Assembly: GCA_026315105.1 (NCBI GenBank)
Contig: CM048751.1
Span: forward strand, 335,202,649-335,266,648
Direction: 5' to 3'
DNA: 64,000 bases
DNA from: Locusta migratoria
Lineage: Eukaryota; Arthropoda; Insecta; Orthoptera; Acrididae
Positions 42,686 through 52,930 of the stretch are shown here, piece after piece. The position numbers and the translations under genes are program-made. The notes below the pieces were generated by a model. The model ran no database searches and had not been told where the DNA came from. It saw only the letters and a program-made list of their open reading frames with translations. Within the stretch, counting starts at the first letter, position 1. Every line of letters starts with the position of its first letter.

Positions 42686-42903
42686 GCAAGCTTTAAGGCG
42701 GAATTTAGTTAGCTTCTACAGTATGTTACATGAACAGTAATTACAAAAATACAGCATTGAGAGTAGAGTAGATATTACAGATACATGACGAGTTAAAAAA
42801 ATAATAAATAAAGGCTTTCTTACATCTCGTAGAATTTCTCTCCGAATCCCTTATATTGTTAATGTAATTGGTTTGTTTGTAATTCATACAAATCTACAGT
42901 TTT

Positions 42904-43101
42904 CAAAAATCAAATGTTTGTATAGCTTATGGGACTTAACAACGGGGTCATGAGTCCCTAAACTTACAAACTACTTATGAACTAGCTAATACTAAGGACG
43001 GCACAAATATCCATGCCCGAAAGGGGATTCGAAACCCCGACCATAGTGGCCGTGCAGACCGTGACTGGAGCGCCTCAGTCCCCTCGGCCACCGCGGCCGG
43101 C
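42904..43101 (-). mobile_element. tRNA-derived SINE
   Basis: Minus strand: GCCGGCCGCGGTGGCCGAGG, GGTTTCGAATCCCC, TTCGGGCATGGATATTTGTG, CTCATGACCCCGTTG, CATAAGCTATACAAACATTT. The target duplication TCTACAGTTTT / TCTATAGTTTT lies at 42893-42903 and 43102-43112. Confidence 0.9.
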
Positions 43102-43209
43102 TCTATAGTTTTACTCCGTTGTCGATGATATTTTATACGGTAAGCATATTCCTTATCAGAAAACAATGTGGAAGTAACAGCCAGCCACAACACATGGTTC
43201 AGGAGATGT

Positions 43210-43425
43210 TCAAATACTCAAATGTTAGTTAAACTTAACTGACTTAAGTGCGGGGTTATCAGTCTCTAAACTTACAAACTACTTATGAACTAACTTATAC
43301 TAAAGACAACACTAACATCCATCCCCGTGGATTGGAGGGGGGGAGGGGTTCGATCCCCCGACAGGAAACAGTCTTGTGCATCGGAGCATAGCGCCTCAAT
43401 GAGCTTGGCCACTCAGCCGCGGCTT
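43210..43425 (-). mobile_element. tRNA-derived SINE
   Basis: Minus strand: GCCGCGGCTGAGTGGCCAAG, GGGGGATCGAACCCC with a purine/pyrimidine-expanded box B region, CACGGGGATGGATG, ACTGATAACCCCGC. The target duplication AGGAGATGT lies at 43201-43209 and 43426-43434. Confidence 0.88.
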
Positions 43426-43434
43426 AGGAGATGT

Positions 43435-44129
43435 GACTTCGTAAACAACGGAACGCGAGAAAAACTGCCTCATTATGCGACGCATGAGAAAATCAGACTT
43501 TATTCATCGAATGTTTGTGGTTGAGAGCTATCAGCGATTTTTAACTATTATAAACGTTTTCTCAGTGACAAGCCCATCGGTGACAGGAAAGAAGTTTACA
43601 ACTATTCCACTGTTCATGCACTGCAAGTAAGTAATTCGGTATAATGTTACAATTTATTACTTGTACAATTGTGGCGGTATTAGTGAGGGATTCTGCAGGC
43701 AGGATGCACATATCCCACAGCATGTACTATAGAAATTATATCGCAGTAGGACACATGGTTGAGGAGATATGTGGTCATAGACAATAGGGTTCCTGAAAGC
43801 CGCGTCACCAAGCACGTGTTTTTAAACATATTACGTCTTTACTAATATGAGGAATAATAACAGGCTGGTGATGCAGGAAGTAAGGCGCAAACTGAGGTAC
43901 ACTCGCCAGTGCTGCGTTTGCAAGCCTGAAATTTGCTTTACTTTTCAGCTGACTATACTTGTAAATTTAAACACTAGTTCGAGATGGCTTTAAAAGCCTA
44001 CAGCTTTGAACTTTTGTGGCAGCGTTTGCATCCTAAAAAGTGACGCTCTTTATCTGTAACTTTATTTAATGCTACAACCAACAAGACGAATATGTCGTAG
44101 AGAAATACCCCTACACAGCAGGCAGTGCA
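43435..44129. other. unassigned
   Basis: No gene was recognised. ACACATGGTTGAGGAGATATG at about 43749 resembles the target of the previous SINE (ACACATGGTTCAGGAGATGT), which points to an older repeat beneath. Confidence 0.3.
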
Positions 44130-44138
44130 GACGTTTCT

Positions 44139-44319
44139 GCGGTAGCCGAGGAGACTGAGGCTCTCCAGTCACGGTCTGCACGGCCACTACGGTCGGAGGT
44201 TCGAATCCCCCCTCGGGCATGGATATTTGTGCTGTCCTTAGTCTTAGCTAGTTTATAAGTACTTTGTAAGCTTAGGGACTGATGACCCCGTAGTTAATTC
44301 CCATAAGTTCTACAAAACT
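44139..44319 (+). mobile_element. tRNA-derived SINE
   Basis: Head GCGGTAGCCGAGGAGACTGA, box B GGAGGTTCGAATCCCCCC, CTCGGGCATGGATATTTGTG, GGGACTGATGACCCCG, CATAAGTTCTACAAAACT. The target duplication GACGTTTCT lies at 44130-44138 and 44320-44328. Confidence 0.92.
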
Positions 44320-44394
44320 GACGTTTCTACCACAGTTTGCCATTTTTTTACTGACTCACCTTCGTATAACACTGAAAGTACCTACAAAATGATA

Positions 44395-45079
44395 CGAGGT
44401 ACGTCCAGAAAGTAGGTTCCGTTTGGTTATATAAAACAAACGTGTACAGATACAGAAAAAATATTTATTGTTCAAAAATCTACAACTGTCAAACTACTTT
44501 CCTACATAGCTGCCGAAATTTTGTAGGTATTTGTCATAGCGTGGCACAAGTTTCTGTGTACCTTCTCCATAGAAGGTTGCCTCCTGTGAATTCAGCCATG
44601 AGGTAGCATGTTCTTTCAGCTCGTCATCATCGTTGAAATGTTGACCACCAAGGACAGAGTTTTAGGTGTAAGAAGAGGTGAAAGTCGCTAGGAGAGAGGC
44701 CCGGGCTGTACGGATGATGATCAAACAGTTCCCAGTGAAATTCCCGTAAGAGTTGTTTGGTCACATTCGCCACACGAGGTCGGGCACAATCGTGGAAACA
44801 AACACCACCTTTTGATGGAAATCCTCTTCTTACACCTAAAATTTGTCCTGTCAACACTTCAACGATGACAAGCTGAAAGAACAAGCTACCACATGGCTTA
44901 ATACACAGGCGGCAATCTTCTATGAAGAAGGCATACAGAAACTTGTGCCATGCTATGACAAGTGCCTACAAAATTTCGGCAGCTATGTAGAAAAGTAGTT
45001 TAGCAGTTGTAGATTTTTGTACAATAAATATTTTTTCTGTATCTGAACACGTTTGTTTTATATAACCAAACGTACCTCG
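44395..45079. mobile_element. foldback mariner derivative
   Basis: It has the same family ends as 2664-3360 (CGAGGTACGT...ACGTACCTCG), with TA at 44393-44394 and 45080-45081. Both halves carry the transposase C-terminus facing outward. The minus strand of the left arm and the plus strand of the right arm each encode QNFGSYV and end at the same stop. The arms span about 44395-44678 and 44822-45079 around a core of about 140 bp. The right TIR lacks about 17 bp present in the left (CCAGAAAGTAGGTTCCG). Confidence 0.88.
44627..44884 (-). pseudogene. mariner transposase catalytic fragment in the foldback
   Basis: The 85-codon minus-strand frame reads through the core: GGVCFHDCARPRVANVTKQL, REFHWELFDHHPYSPGLSPS, DFHLFLHLKL. 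The second and third catalytic Asp (HDC... and PSD) are present with 34 residues between. The first Asp and DNA-binding domain are missing, so the fragment cannot act alone. Its first residues derive from the inverted right arm. Confidence 0.8.
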
Positions 45080-45082
45080 TAT

Positions 45083-47775
45083 AATAGTTGCTTACATACC
45101 AGGGATGAGGCAGAATGGAAGGTGAGTGCGGCAGAAACCAATGGACAGGCGGGAAGGAACGAGATGTACTCACATAAGAATGGAATAAAAAGCTGGTCGA
45201 GATATTCCGTGTACTAAGTCAAGTGTAAAATAAACTTTTGAACTTCGCTGTTGAATTGAAATTGCAATGCAGGGCAGGATGCCTCGTGCGGTGAGTCTAA
45301 GTAACTGCGTACGTATCTGGCTTAGAATTTCCCTGTAGCCCATTCTGCGGTCAGATGGCCAACGCGGAAAGCGTTTTAATTTTTTCCGCTTTAAATCAAT
45401 GGCTTCCGCAATGCAGCGCGACTGAATGGCATCGCCGCAAATGAAACCAGAAAAAGCACACAAGCCTCGCTCTCATTACGTTTTGTGTTTGCATACTGAG
45501 GGGCAGTTCAGTTGCCATCCACACCGGTTAAAATTTATTTATTGCTCCATTAATTTTGTCCTCCGCTCCACTACCCACTGTATTTTGAAACGGGACCCGA
45601 AAATTTTTTCTTATTTACTTAAATACATCCATTGTTGCGATTGGGATTTTTAAAGAATCTATACCCATATTTTTCTGTGGTGCATACGTGTTATTACTCT
45701 CCATAGAAACGATTACATCTAACAGGTGGGACGTGCCTGAAATAATTATTTTATTTGGGATACGAACAGACACTGGGCCGTATAAATAAGAAAGAGCACA
45801 TGCTCCAGATAAGATTGTCAGAGCAAAAGAACGTTCTCTGAGTAATTTCTCGCTTTCGTATGAACAAAAAAATCGAAGCATATGCTTTGAGCAGGAAGTT
45901 CATTCTCGCTAGCTCCCCTCCTTCTTGAGTAAGCTCTCCCTGCGTCATGGCCGGCACAGAACAGCTGTTCAATCGTGTATTTCATTAAACTAACCCAAAC
46001 AGGCAAATTAGTCTGTGTACAAATCTGGAGTAGGCTTCTACGTGTTAAGGAGGAACTGTACAAGTTTAGATATTAGTTTGTTGTGCAGCAGAATATGATT
46101 ATATTATTCAGACTAAATATGAACATTCTTACGAAAATTTTCGTCATGCAAGAACCTTTTTAGTTGTTGATGTGGGGTTAGCACAACTTGCGAACAAAAT
46201 TTTAAAAATGCGTCACATTTTCATCTGTTCCAATGTGGAACGCTGTCACAGCTTTCTAACACGAGACACTGTTTGGTTAACATGACTCCCAATGATCTCC
46301 TCATAAGTGGTAGTCCATGCGAGTTTGTTACAATAAACAGTCTACTACGTATCGAATTAACCAGTTATTAATATTCTTCTTGTATCTACTTACATCTAAG
46401 GTAACAGAGGTTACGATTACGAAATCATTAAAAGGAACTTAAAGAAGCCATCATGTTTGGGTAGAATGACCAAGATCAGTACAAAAAACAGTATTTCAGT
46501 GCGCGGTATTGCAGCAGTACTTATTTCGTGATACAGTCCTGGGATGCACTTTATCTGGAATTTACGTCATAAGGTGTTATTAATAGACCCCATTTTAAAA
46601 ATGCAATAATATTTCGCTATTTACAGATGTAAATATGCACTCCAAACGTACGGTAAAACACGCAGCTGAATCGACTTGTATTTCAATGAGAAAACTCCTC
46701 TGACATCACTATACTCACTAAATAAAATGTCTGAATTGTCACACTTGTGATTTTTTAGATGGAAAGAGACTCGTGAGCAAAATATTTTATTTGCAGAAAC
46801 TTTTTAGTTCCTCTCGTATTTCTTCAGACTACGTATAAAGTAACTTTTCTTTTCTTGTAAACAACACAAATATTGTCATTTTTATTATAAACCACAGTAA
46901 AACGTTAACTTAATGGAAGTTACTCAGCTTGAAGTATATTAGAGAGCTCACTTCACAAAACAGAGAATGTTCTCCTGTCTTGAGAAACGTCTCTAGTTTA
47001 ATCCATACGAAATCGGAGTATGTTCTCTGTTATGAGCAACGTCCAACATCCTTTTACTGACGCTGAGAACATATCCGTTGAAGTATATTGTCTGAGTCGC
47101 TTTATTCATGTGAACCTCAGTACATATATGTTCTCTGGAATTCAGAGTATAAAGTAGATACTGCGTCTTACTGATATGTCCCAGTGTGGGAGTAGATTTG
47201 CTACAGACATTAATCTACAGTAGGGAAAGCGGTACGCATCGCAACGTCTCTCACAGTTAATTACTAAGATAAATAAATAAGTACATGAAGAAATAAAAAG
47301 AAGCCTTTACTTTCCTTTTAATCATATAGTTTTTTACTGGTTAGATGTGGTTCACTATGAATTCCTGTGTGGAGCAAATCATCTCAAAATAGGGCTTTCA
47401 CATTATGTGCTCAATTATTCACTGAATAGCACCTGAACCCTACAAGGCTTCGCTGTGACTGAACTGAATTGGTTGCGAAAGTGAATAAAAGAACTCTTGA
47501 GAACAAAGACTAACATAGAAAATACCTCAATCAAACTAATATGAACACTGCTTTTTGTTTCTTTGTCTATGAGCATTAAAGAAAAGTTAGATAAAGGATG
47601 TTTCCTCTGAAAATCTTAAATTATTGTAAAGCCAGTCTTTTCTCATTGGCTCGAAGTAAAGCGCTACCCTCAAATCTGCTGGGGAGCGAGACTGAAACAC
47701 ATAATGAGTGTTCAGATTTGGTATTTGTGGTTGTTTTTTGTTTTGTTTTTGCTCTTTGTTTGGATTACACACTAA
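45083..47775. other. unassigned 2.7 kb
   Basis: ORFs at 45170-45463, 45615-45881 and 45818-46063 (minus) show no familiar domain. 46615-46740 partly matches 37355-37500. A phrase ATGTTCTCTGTTATGAGCAA at about 47016 and similar TGTTCTCT words recur loosely at 46960-47140. Confidence 0.4.
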
Positions 47776-47779
47776 CAGC

Positions 47780-48115
47780 TATATTTCTGTATTCAATTAA
47801 ATTTGAACACATGTTATACGGTGTTCTAAAATATTTACTATTTTTGCTTGCAGTGTGTTCCACATTATCCATTTTTCCCAATAGCTCATTCCAATTTTTT
47901 TCAAAATTAGTAACAACTTGCACTATTTCATTCGGTCGAATGCTTTTTTATGCCGAAGAATCCAGTGAATGGGTCGTGATTTTCCTTGATTTTCATGTCA
48001 TTATAAACCGTACGTTGCAACTGCCTCTCTGGCCCCTTCACCTTTCCTATAACCGAAAGCGTTCTTTTCCACTCGTCTCTTTACTAAGTACTTGGACGCA
48101 TGAATAGTTAAGGTG
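47780..48115 (-). pseudogene. non-LTR reverse transcriptase fragment
   Basis: Minus-strand frames give RFRLYRK / YRKGEGAREAVAT near 48000-48060. This corresponds to the FGYRKGxGTREA block of insect LINE RTs. IKKAFDRMK then LLLILKKIGM follows at 47880-47960, the FvDfkKAFD block. The opposite-strand 169-codon ORF (47598-48107) is therefore antisense to an RT relic and is not a gene. Frameshifts are present. It is likely related to the 7606-8860 family. Confidence 0.65.
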
Positions 48116-48806
48116 ACTGATGGATTCATCCGTCTTTTTTCTGACAATCTACCTTTCGTGACGCGTACTGCACAATTCTATTTCTGTTCAATTTGCTTAG
48201 TTTCCGCTTTCTATTGTATATTGTATTGGATTACACATGGTAACGTTTTATTTTAAAATCCAGGCTGATGCTTGGGAAAGGACTGGAAACTACGATCTCC
48301 GCTATACCAACAACACGTAACGCTGCCCCCCCCCCCAAAAAAAAAAAAAAAAAAACACGGCTTGACAAGATCTCACGTCCGACAATTAACAGTCACTAAC
48401 ATTTGCCTAGCAACGGTCGTTTTATAGAAGTTGCAATCGAGATTCGCTGTTCTAAACGTCTTCGTTTACCTGCAGTAGCAATCGAGTGTGCATCGAATCG
48501 TTTCAGACTATAGCACTTGAAGCCGCTTGAAGTGTAACTCCACATCATCAGAAATTCGCTCTTCCTCTCGACGTTCGAGCAGCCAGCGACGGAGCACGGA
48601 CATGCAGTACGCCTAGCGCCGTGACATTCTATACAGTCGCAGTCGCTTCGACACGAACTGTAAGTACAAAACACTGTTGTTAAAGCAGATGTATGAGATC
48701 TTAAAATAGAAAACCAGGAACTCAGAACGGCTAAGAAATGACAAAGTGATTTGAAAACAATTGTGTAATTTCCAAGAAAGGTTACAGTCGATGTTCTACG
48801 GCCGGA

Positions 48807-48810
<4 letters not shown>
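48116..48810. other. unassigned, with C/A homopolymer tract
   Basis: A C-run followed by an A-run lies at 48327-48356. The 180-codon minus-strand ORF at 48396-48938 runs through the TA repeat and has no recognised domain outside it, although 48560-48690 is Cys-rich (YSSCRSDCDCIECHGARR). Confidence 0.4.

Positions 48811-48872
<62 letters not shown>
48811..48872. repeat. (TA)n microsatellite flanked by ATCGATA
   Basis: About 30 TA units. The flanks GAATCGATAT and ATATCGAAAGTCGATT are partly inverted, so the whole block can fold on itself. Confidence 0.95.
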
Positions 48873-48875
<3 letters not shown>

Positions 48876-49054
48876 AAGTCGATTACGCGTCGCCTCACGT
48901 GCGAGATGAGTAAATACGGACATAACATACAAATACATTTTATTACTAGAAATCTATCGATAATAAATAACTTACTTCACTTGCTTCATTAAAGAGCGAA
49001 GTGTTCGTTATGAAGTACTGCATCAACTATATATGCAACTTATTAATTACTAGA

Positions 49055-49170
49055 GTCTAAGTCTTGAAGTAGTCTAGATGTTGTATAAGCCACAGGAAGT
49101 GATCCATTACGTCCATATCCTGGGTAATTTTTCCACTATCTTGTAGAAAAATAGGAAGAGTATTCGGTGT
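49055..49170 (-). repeat. coding-like repeat, copy 1
   Basis: On the minus strand LPIFLQDSGKI is followed, after a one-base loss, by PGYGRNGSLPVAYTT and a stop. It aligns with 50425-50552. See findings. Confidence 0.45.
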
Positions 49171-49503
49171 GACAATTTTTCCGCGTATTCTCAGATTATA
49201 GAACAATAAATATTGGAATACGTACAGCTGGTCTCTCTATCCTTCACTACCCTCTTTCTTGAAATCTGAAATGTGTTCACTTCGGTTTTCAAAAGTCCCC
49301 CTTTCTTTGATATTTTCCGGTGGCTATGTGGGACTTACCTAGTTCAATAATTTTTCTCGGGCCCTTGATGGGTGAGGATCACTTAGCACACCTCTCGGCA
49401 GAACCCAAAATAATCACTTACAGTATTCACAGTCAGTTACGGTGCTGCAGTAATCTCTTGTGAAGTATCCAGCGAGCAGTTAGAATTACACATTTGTCCA
49501 TAG

Positions 49504-49703
49504 GCGCCAGCCGCTGTGGGCGAGCGGAGTGCGGAGTGCCAGTCACGTTCTGCACGGCCACTACGGTCGTGGGTTACAATACCCCGTCGGGCATGGATGT
49601 TTGTGCCGTCCTTCGTATTAACTGGTTCGGAAGTAGTTTGTAAGTTTAGGAACTGATAACCCCGTAAAGTCCCATAAGCTCTACGAACATCTGAAAATTT
49701 GAA
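49504..49703 (+). mobile_element. tRNA-derived SINE
   Basis: Head GCGCCAGCCGCTGTGGGCGA, GGTCGTGGGTTACAATACCC (mutated box B), GTCGGGCATGGATGTTTGTG, GGAACTGATAACCCCG, CATAAGCTCTACGAACATCT. The target duplication TTGTCCATAG lies at 49494-49503 and 49704-49713. Confidence 0.92.
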
Positions 49704-49973
49704 TTGTCCATAGCCAAGTTGGAAGGCAGGTGTTACTTCTTAATACTTGTTTTCTTTCCCCATTTAACACATACCAGTAGCACAGGGCATATCACCCGAT
49801 TTTTTGCCATTCTGACACATTCAGTTGCGTTACAGTCTACACGGTTTCTTTTCGTGTGGTTTGGTATTAATCAGTATTTTCAACAAAATTGAGCTAAAGT
49901 GCTTCCATGTCCAGCAATTTGGGGCCTCCGTAGAACCTTCAACATTTTCAAACATTTCGTTAATAAAAGTTTG

Positions 49974-50123
49974 TAGAGCTTATGGGTCTTAACTACTTAC
50001 GAACTAGCTTATACTAAAGACGGCCCAAACATCCATGCCCGAGGGGGGATTCGAACCCCCGGCCGCAGCGTTCGTGCAGACCGTGACTTACACGCCGCAG
50101 ACCGCTCGGCCACCGCGGCCGAC
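49974..50123 (-). mobile_element. tRNA-derived SINE with internal deletion
   Basis: Minus strand: GTCGGCCGCGGTGGCCGAGC, GGGGGTTCGAATCCCCCC, TCGGGCATGGATGTTTGGG, then TAAGACCCATAAGCTCTAC. The GACTGATGACC body motif is missing. The target duplication ACATTTCGTTAA lies at 49962-49973 and 50124-50135. Confidence 0.92.
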
Positions 50124-50424
50124 ACATTTCGTTAAACAAACAAGCAAGAACATAGAAATGAAATACGTTCTCCATACTTAATACGTCCCGCCTCAATACT
50201 ATCGTAGTCAACTTCCGACCGGGCGTCGAAGCCGGAACCATATGTACCGCTCTCACAGCTCGAGCGATATTTATCGAAAAGTTGACGCACTCGCGAGCGA
50301 CAAAATATGCGTTCTGGACAAAATACGAACGTTTGTCAAACAGCACTTACGTTAGTATAAAGACGACTTTGAAATAACTTACCTTGTTCATAGGTGATGT
50401 ATCATTTCCTTCCAAAATCGGGTG

Positions 50425-50552
50425 AAGTGGTTGGTGACGGGGTCATAATTTACTGATGACTTGTTTCTGGCTGTTTTGTATGGTCTTCTGATGTATAAGA
50501 CACAGGTGACAGTCCTATTTTACCGTATCCTGGGTGTACTTTGGCAATGTCT
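50425..50552 (-). repeat. coding-like repeat, copy 2
   Basis: The minus-strand frame reads LPVFIKDIAKVHPGYGKIGL, then SPVSYTSEDHTKQPE, to a stop at the position equivalent to that of copy 1. A strong donor-like AAGGTAAGT follows on the minus strand at about 50390-50381. The protein was not recognised. Confidence 0.45.
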
Positions 50553-50574
50553 TTGATAAATACGGGTAAGTTTT

Positions 50575-50698
50575 CGCCTTCGGGGTTTGGAGTCCCCCAC
50601 CAAGCATGGGTATTTCTGTTGTCCTTAGGTTAGTTTACCTTAGTTCAAGTAGTTTGTAAGCAGTTCAACCGATAGATTTACAAACGTTCGAACATTTG
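50575..50698 (+). mobile_element. 5'-truncated tRNA-derived SINE
   Basis: It begins within the box B region (GGGTTTGGAGTCCCCCACC), then GCATGGGTATTTCTGTTGTC, CTTAGGTTAGTTTACC, GTAGTTTGTAAGC, and the tail TTACAAACGTTCGAACATTT. Confidence 0.75.
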
Positions 50699-50739
50699 GT
50701 AAAATTTCACAAGCGCCATTTTTTCCTCATCAGTTTCAA

Positions 50740-50860
50740 ATTGTGAAACTACAAGATCTGGAATATATATTGTTCGTAAATCTGTAACACCCGGTCTACC
50801 ATCTTCTTGACTGTATCTTGGTAATTTTGAACAATGCTTGTAAGCGATATATATCGAAGG
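50740..50860 (-). repeat. coding-like repeat, possible copy 3
   Basis: The minus-strand frame 50678-50914 includes SKLPRYSQEDGRPGVTDLRT and IYIPDLVVSQFETDEE. Its CAAGATACAGTCAAGAAGATGG stretch resembles the CCAGGATACGG part of copies 1 and 2, but the match is weak. The charged, proline-containing frame looks more coding than its surroundings. Confidence 0.3.
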
Positions 50861-51014
50861 AGGAACACATATAAATTTTGTGAATAACGAGAATATGAAA
50901 AAATAGCTAAGCACTTATGGCAATCACAATATACATCTATAGCCATAATTACTTCCCCGTTTTCTACGAATATCTGATATTAGACCGAATTACACGATAT
51001 AACTCGTAAGTGTC

Positions 51015-51018
<4 letters not shown>

Positions 51019-51070
<52 letters not shown>

Positions 51071-51266
51071 TTCGAATGATTGTAAATCTGTTGGACTCAG
51101 TTGCTGGATTATTAGTCCGTTGCATACACACTAGTTAAACTAAGTTAAACTAACCTAAGAACAACACAAACACCCATGCCCGTGGGGGGACTCGAACCCC
51201 CGACGGCTAACTGTCGCGCGCACCGCAGCACGACCCCCCAATGCCGACGGCTAATCCGCCGCGGCA
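51019..51266 (-). mobile_element. tRNA-derived SINE with about 50-nt T tail
   Basis: Minus strand: GCCGCGGCGGATTAGCCGTC, GGGGGTTCGAGTCCCCCC, CACGGGCATGGGTGTTTGTG, TTCTTAGGTTAGTTTAAC, CAATCATTCGAACC, then a run of about 50 T (A on the plus strand, 51019-51068). GTGTCTATT (51010-51018) and ATGTCTATT (51266-51274) flank it outside the run, so the T tail was part of the insert. Confidence 0.88.
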
Positions 51267-51359
51267 TGTCTATTCCGATTGACGAAAGTACTTCACTATT
51301 TTTTACGAATATTTCACGATTTTAAAGGATGTGGTTAGACAGGAACCTAAGAATACGGC

Positions 51360-51860
51360 TTAGATGCTCGCGTGTTCGATATCTGGCTCAGTGACAGTCG
51401 CATCTCCGATATTTAGCACTTGCAAACATTCTTCTAAATTATCTGTATCTTTTACATTACAAAGACATTCAGTGTTTTGAGTATGAACTGATGGACATTC
51501 TGATGAAACAAATTCGAGAGAATGGTGAACAAACTTATGCTCTAATCCTTCTGCTTCTAAATTTTGATACGATTTCCAGCCATCGGTTACGACTTTACTT
51601 CCTGGTAAAATTAATTTCTTAATTAATTTGACAAGTGTTTCTATACATCTAAGGTCCACACGGGTAATGAAACATTTTTGGATTGTCATTCGATCCCTCC
51701 AAATACCATACTATATTTTTGCCCCTTCCTTTATTTCCGGCTTGCAGTATCGGACTCGGCAACCTCCACAACTTCCCCAACTCCACCGATAGGGACACTA
51801 TTTTTCGTTACCGTTACATAATAAACCTCTAGAAAACCCGAAACAGTGAAAAATGGTGTT
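51360..51860 (-). pseudogene. Merlin (IS1595-like) transposase relic
   Basis: Minus strand, 5' to 3': IGGVGEVVEVAESD (about 51800-51760, VEVDES block with the catalytic Asp apparently Ala), MVFGGIE, then after two stops and a shift the 109-codon frame 51689-51360. That frame reads KCFITRVDLR, LVKLIKKLILPGSKVVTDGW, KSYQNL, LEHKFVHHSLEFVSSE, SVHTQNTECL. The PGS..TDGW.SY, HHS..FV and HTQN.E motifs are those of Merlin/ISXO2-type DDE domains. An N-terminal zinc ribbon and the termini were not located. Confidence 0.8.
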
Positions 51861-52133
51861 TATATTCAAATCCGATTTTTCGGTACATGCCTCTAAGGCA
51901 TATTTACTCACACAACACACGACTAATACAGTTTGTTGTGTACTCAATTTAGTGTTGGCAAAACAATTGTCATTACAAATAGTTGTCTTCTTCTTGCACT
52001 TGCTATAATATAGTTTTGTACCTTGTGCAGTAAAATATACGATGGTCGTAATACACAGGATATAAAGTGCATAATCCCGATGCGAAGAAAAGCGGTATTG
52101 GAACAGACATATTTGACATCGAATATTAATTTA
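51861..52133. other. unassigned, possibly Merlin 5' region
   Basis: No motif could be read. Its position upstream of the Merlin frame makes it a candidate for the element's damaged N-terminal part. Confidence 0.3.
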
Positions 52134-52540
52134 AGGTAAGGAAGTATTTTCTGATGGCAATTGTGTGGAGTGTTCCTGTGTAAGGGAATGAAACATGGAC
52201 GACATGTAGTCAGACAGGAAGACGATAGCGTCTTTTGAAGTGTGGGGCTACAGAAGTATGCTAAAGATTAGAATTGGCGAGAACAGGAATTTCTGGCATA
52301 CCTTGATAAAAAGAAAGAATCGTCTAGTAGGTACCAAGGAATCTAAATTTAACACTGGAGGAAAATGTATGGACTCAAAATCAAAGAGGGAGACCATGAG
52401 ACGAATAAATGACGCAGATTCAAGTGGACGTGTGTTGACGTTCTATGAAGATATGAAGTGGTTTGCTCAGCATAGAGTCGGGTTGCGAGATTTATCAAAG
52501 CAGTCTCCGGACTGAAGACCACAACAACAACATATGGGTA
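52134..52540 (+). pseudogene. non-LTR retrotransposon 3' fragment
   Basis: Plus strand: IASFEVWGYRSMLKIRI-like start, GENRNFWHTLIKRKNRLVGT, then CMDSKSKRETMRR and GLRDLSKQSPD just before the stop and GAAGACCACAACAACAACAT. This is the same C-terminal order and (CAA)n tail as 7606-8860, in the opposite orientation. It is 5'-truncated with an in-frame stop. Confidence 0.8.
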
Positions 52541-52575
52541 GTTTTAGAGACCACAGAATGACGTATCAATTTACA

Positions 52576-52763
52576 AAATTTTCAAATGTTTGTAGAGCTT
52601 ATGGGACTTCATCAGTCCCTAAACATACAATCTGCTTATGAACTATCTTATACTAAGGACGGCACAAATATCCATGCCCGAGGGAGGATTCAAACCTCCG
52701 ACCGTAGTAGCCGCGCAGACTGTGACTGGCGCGTCGCAGACCACTCGGCCACCGCGGCCGGCT
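52576..52763 (-). mobile_element. tRNA-derived SINE
   Basis: Minus strand: GCCGGCCGCGGTGGCCGAGT, GGAGGTTTGAATCCTCCC, TCGGGCATGGATATTTGTGC, GGGACTGATGAAGTCCCATA, CTACAAACATTTGAAAATTT. CAATTTTC-like words on both sides suggest a short target duplication. Confidence 0.88.
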
Positions 52764-52930
52764 CCCCAATTTTCTCTCCCCCTTCCAAATCACATAGGCC
52801 GATTTTCTTCTTTCATCAAAAGGTACTTCTATAACAAAAATCATTAAGATCGCTTCACTAATATCTAAGTTATTGTACTTTTTACTTTTTGGTCACGATT
52901 TTGGAGGGACTGTTTCACCCATTAAGTATG
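52764..52930 (-). repeat. coding-like repeat shared with 29635-29805
   Basis: The minus-strand frame reads LDISEAILMIFVIEVPFDER, RKSAYVIW, KGERKLG and matches 29635-29805 at the protein and DNA level. The adjacent SINE interrupts its continuation. Confidence 0.6.

Noticed and set aside
45170..45463. 97-codon minus-strand ORF considered as a host gene
   Set aside because: No motif, no splice signals of note, and no conservation evidence within the window.
47598..48107. 169-codon plus-strand ORF, the longest outside the mariner
   Set aside because: Its antisense strand carries RT motifs (YRKGEGAREA, KKAFDRMK), so it is the shadow of a dead non-LTR element.
48396..48938. 180-codon minus-strand ORF
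   Set aside because: About a quarter is TA-repeat coding and the rest has no recognisable domain.
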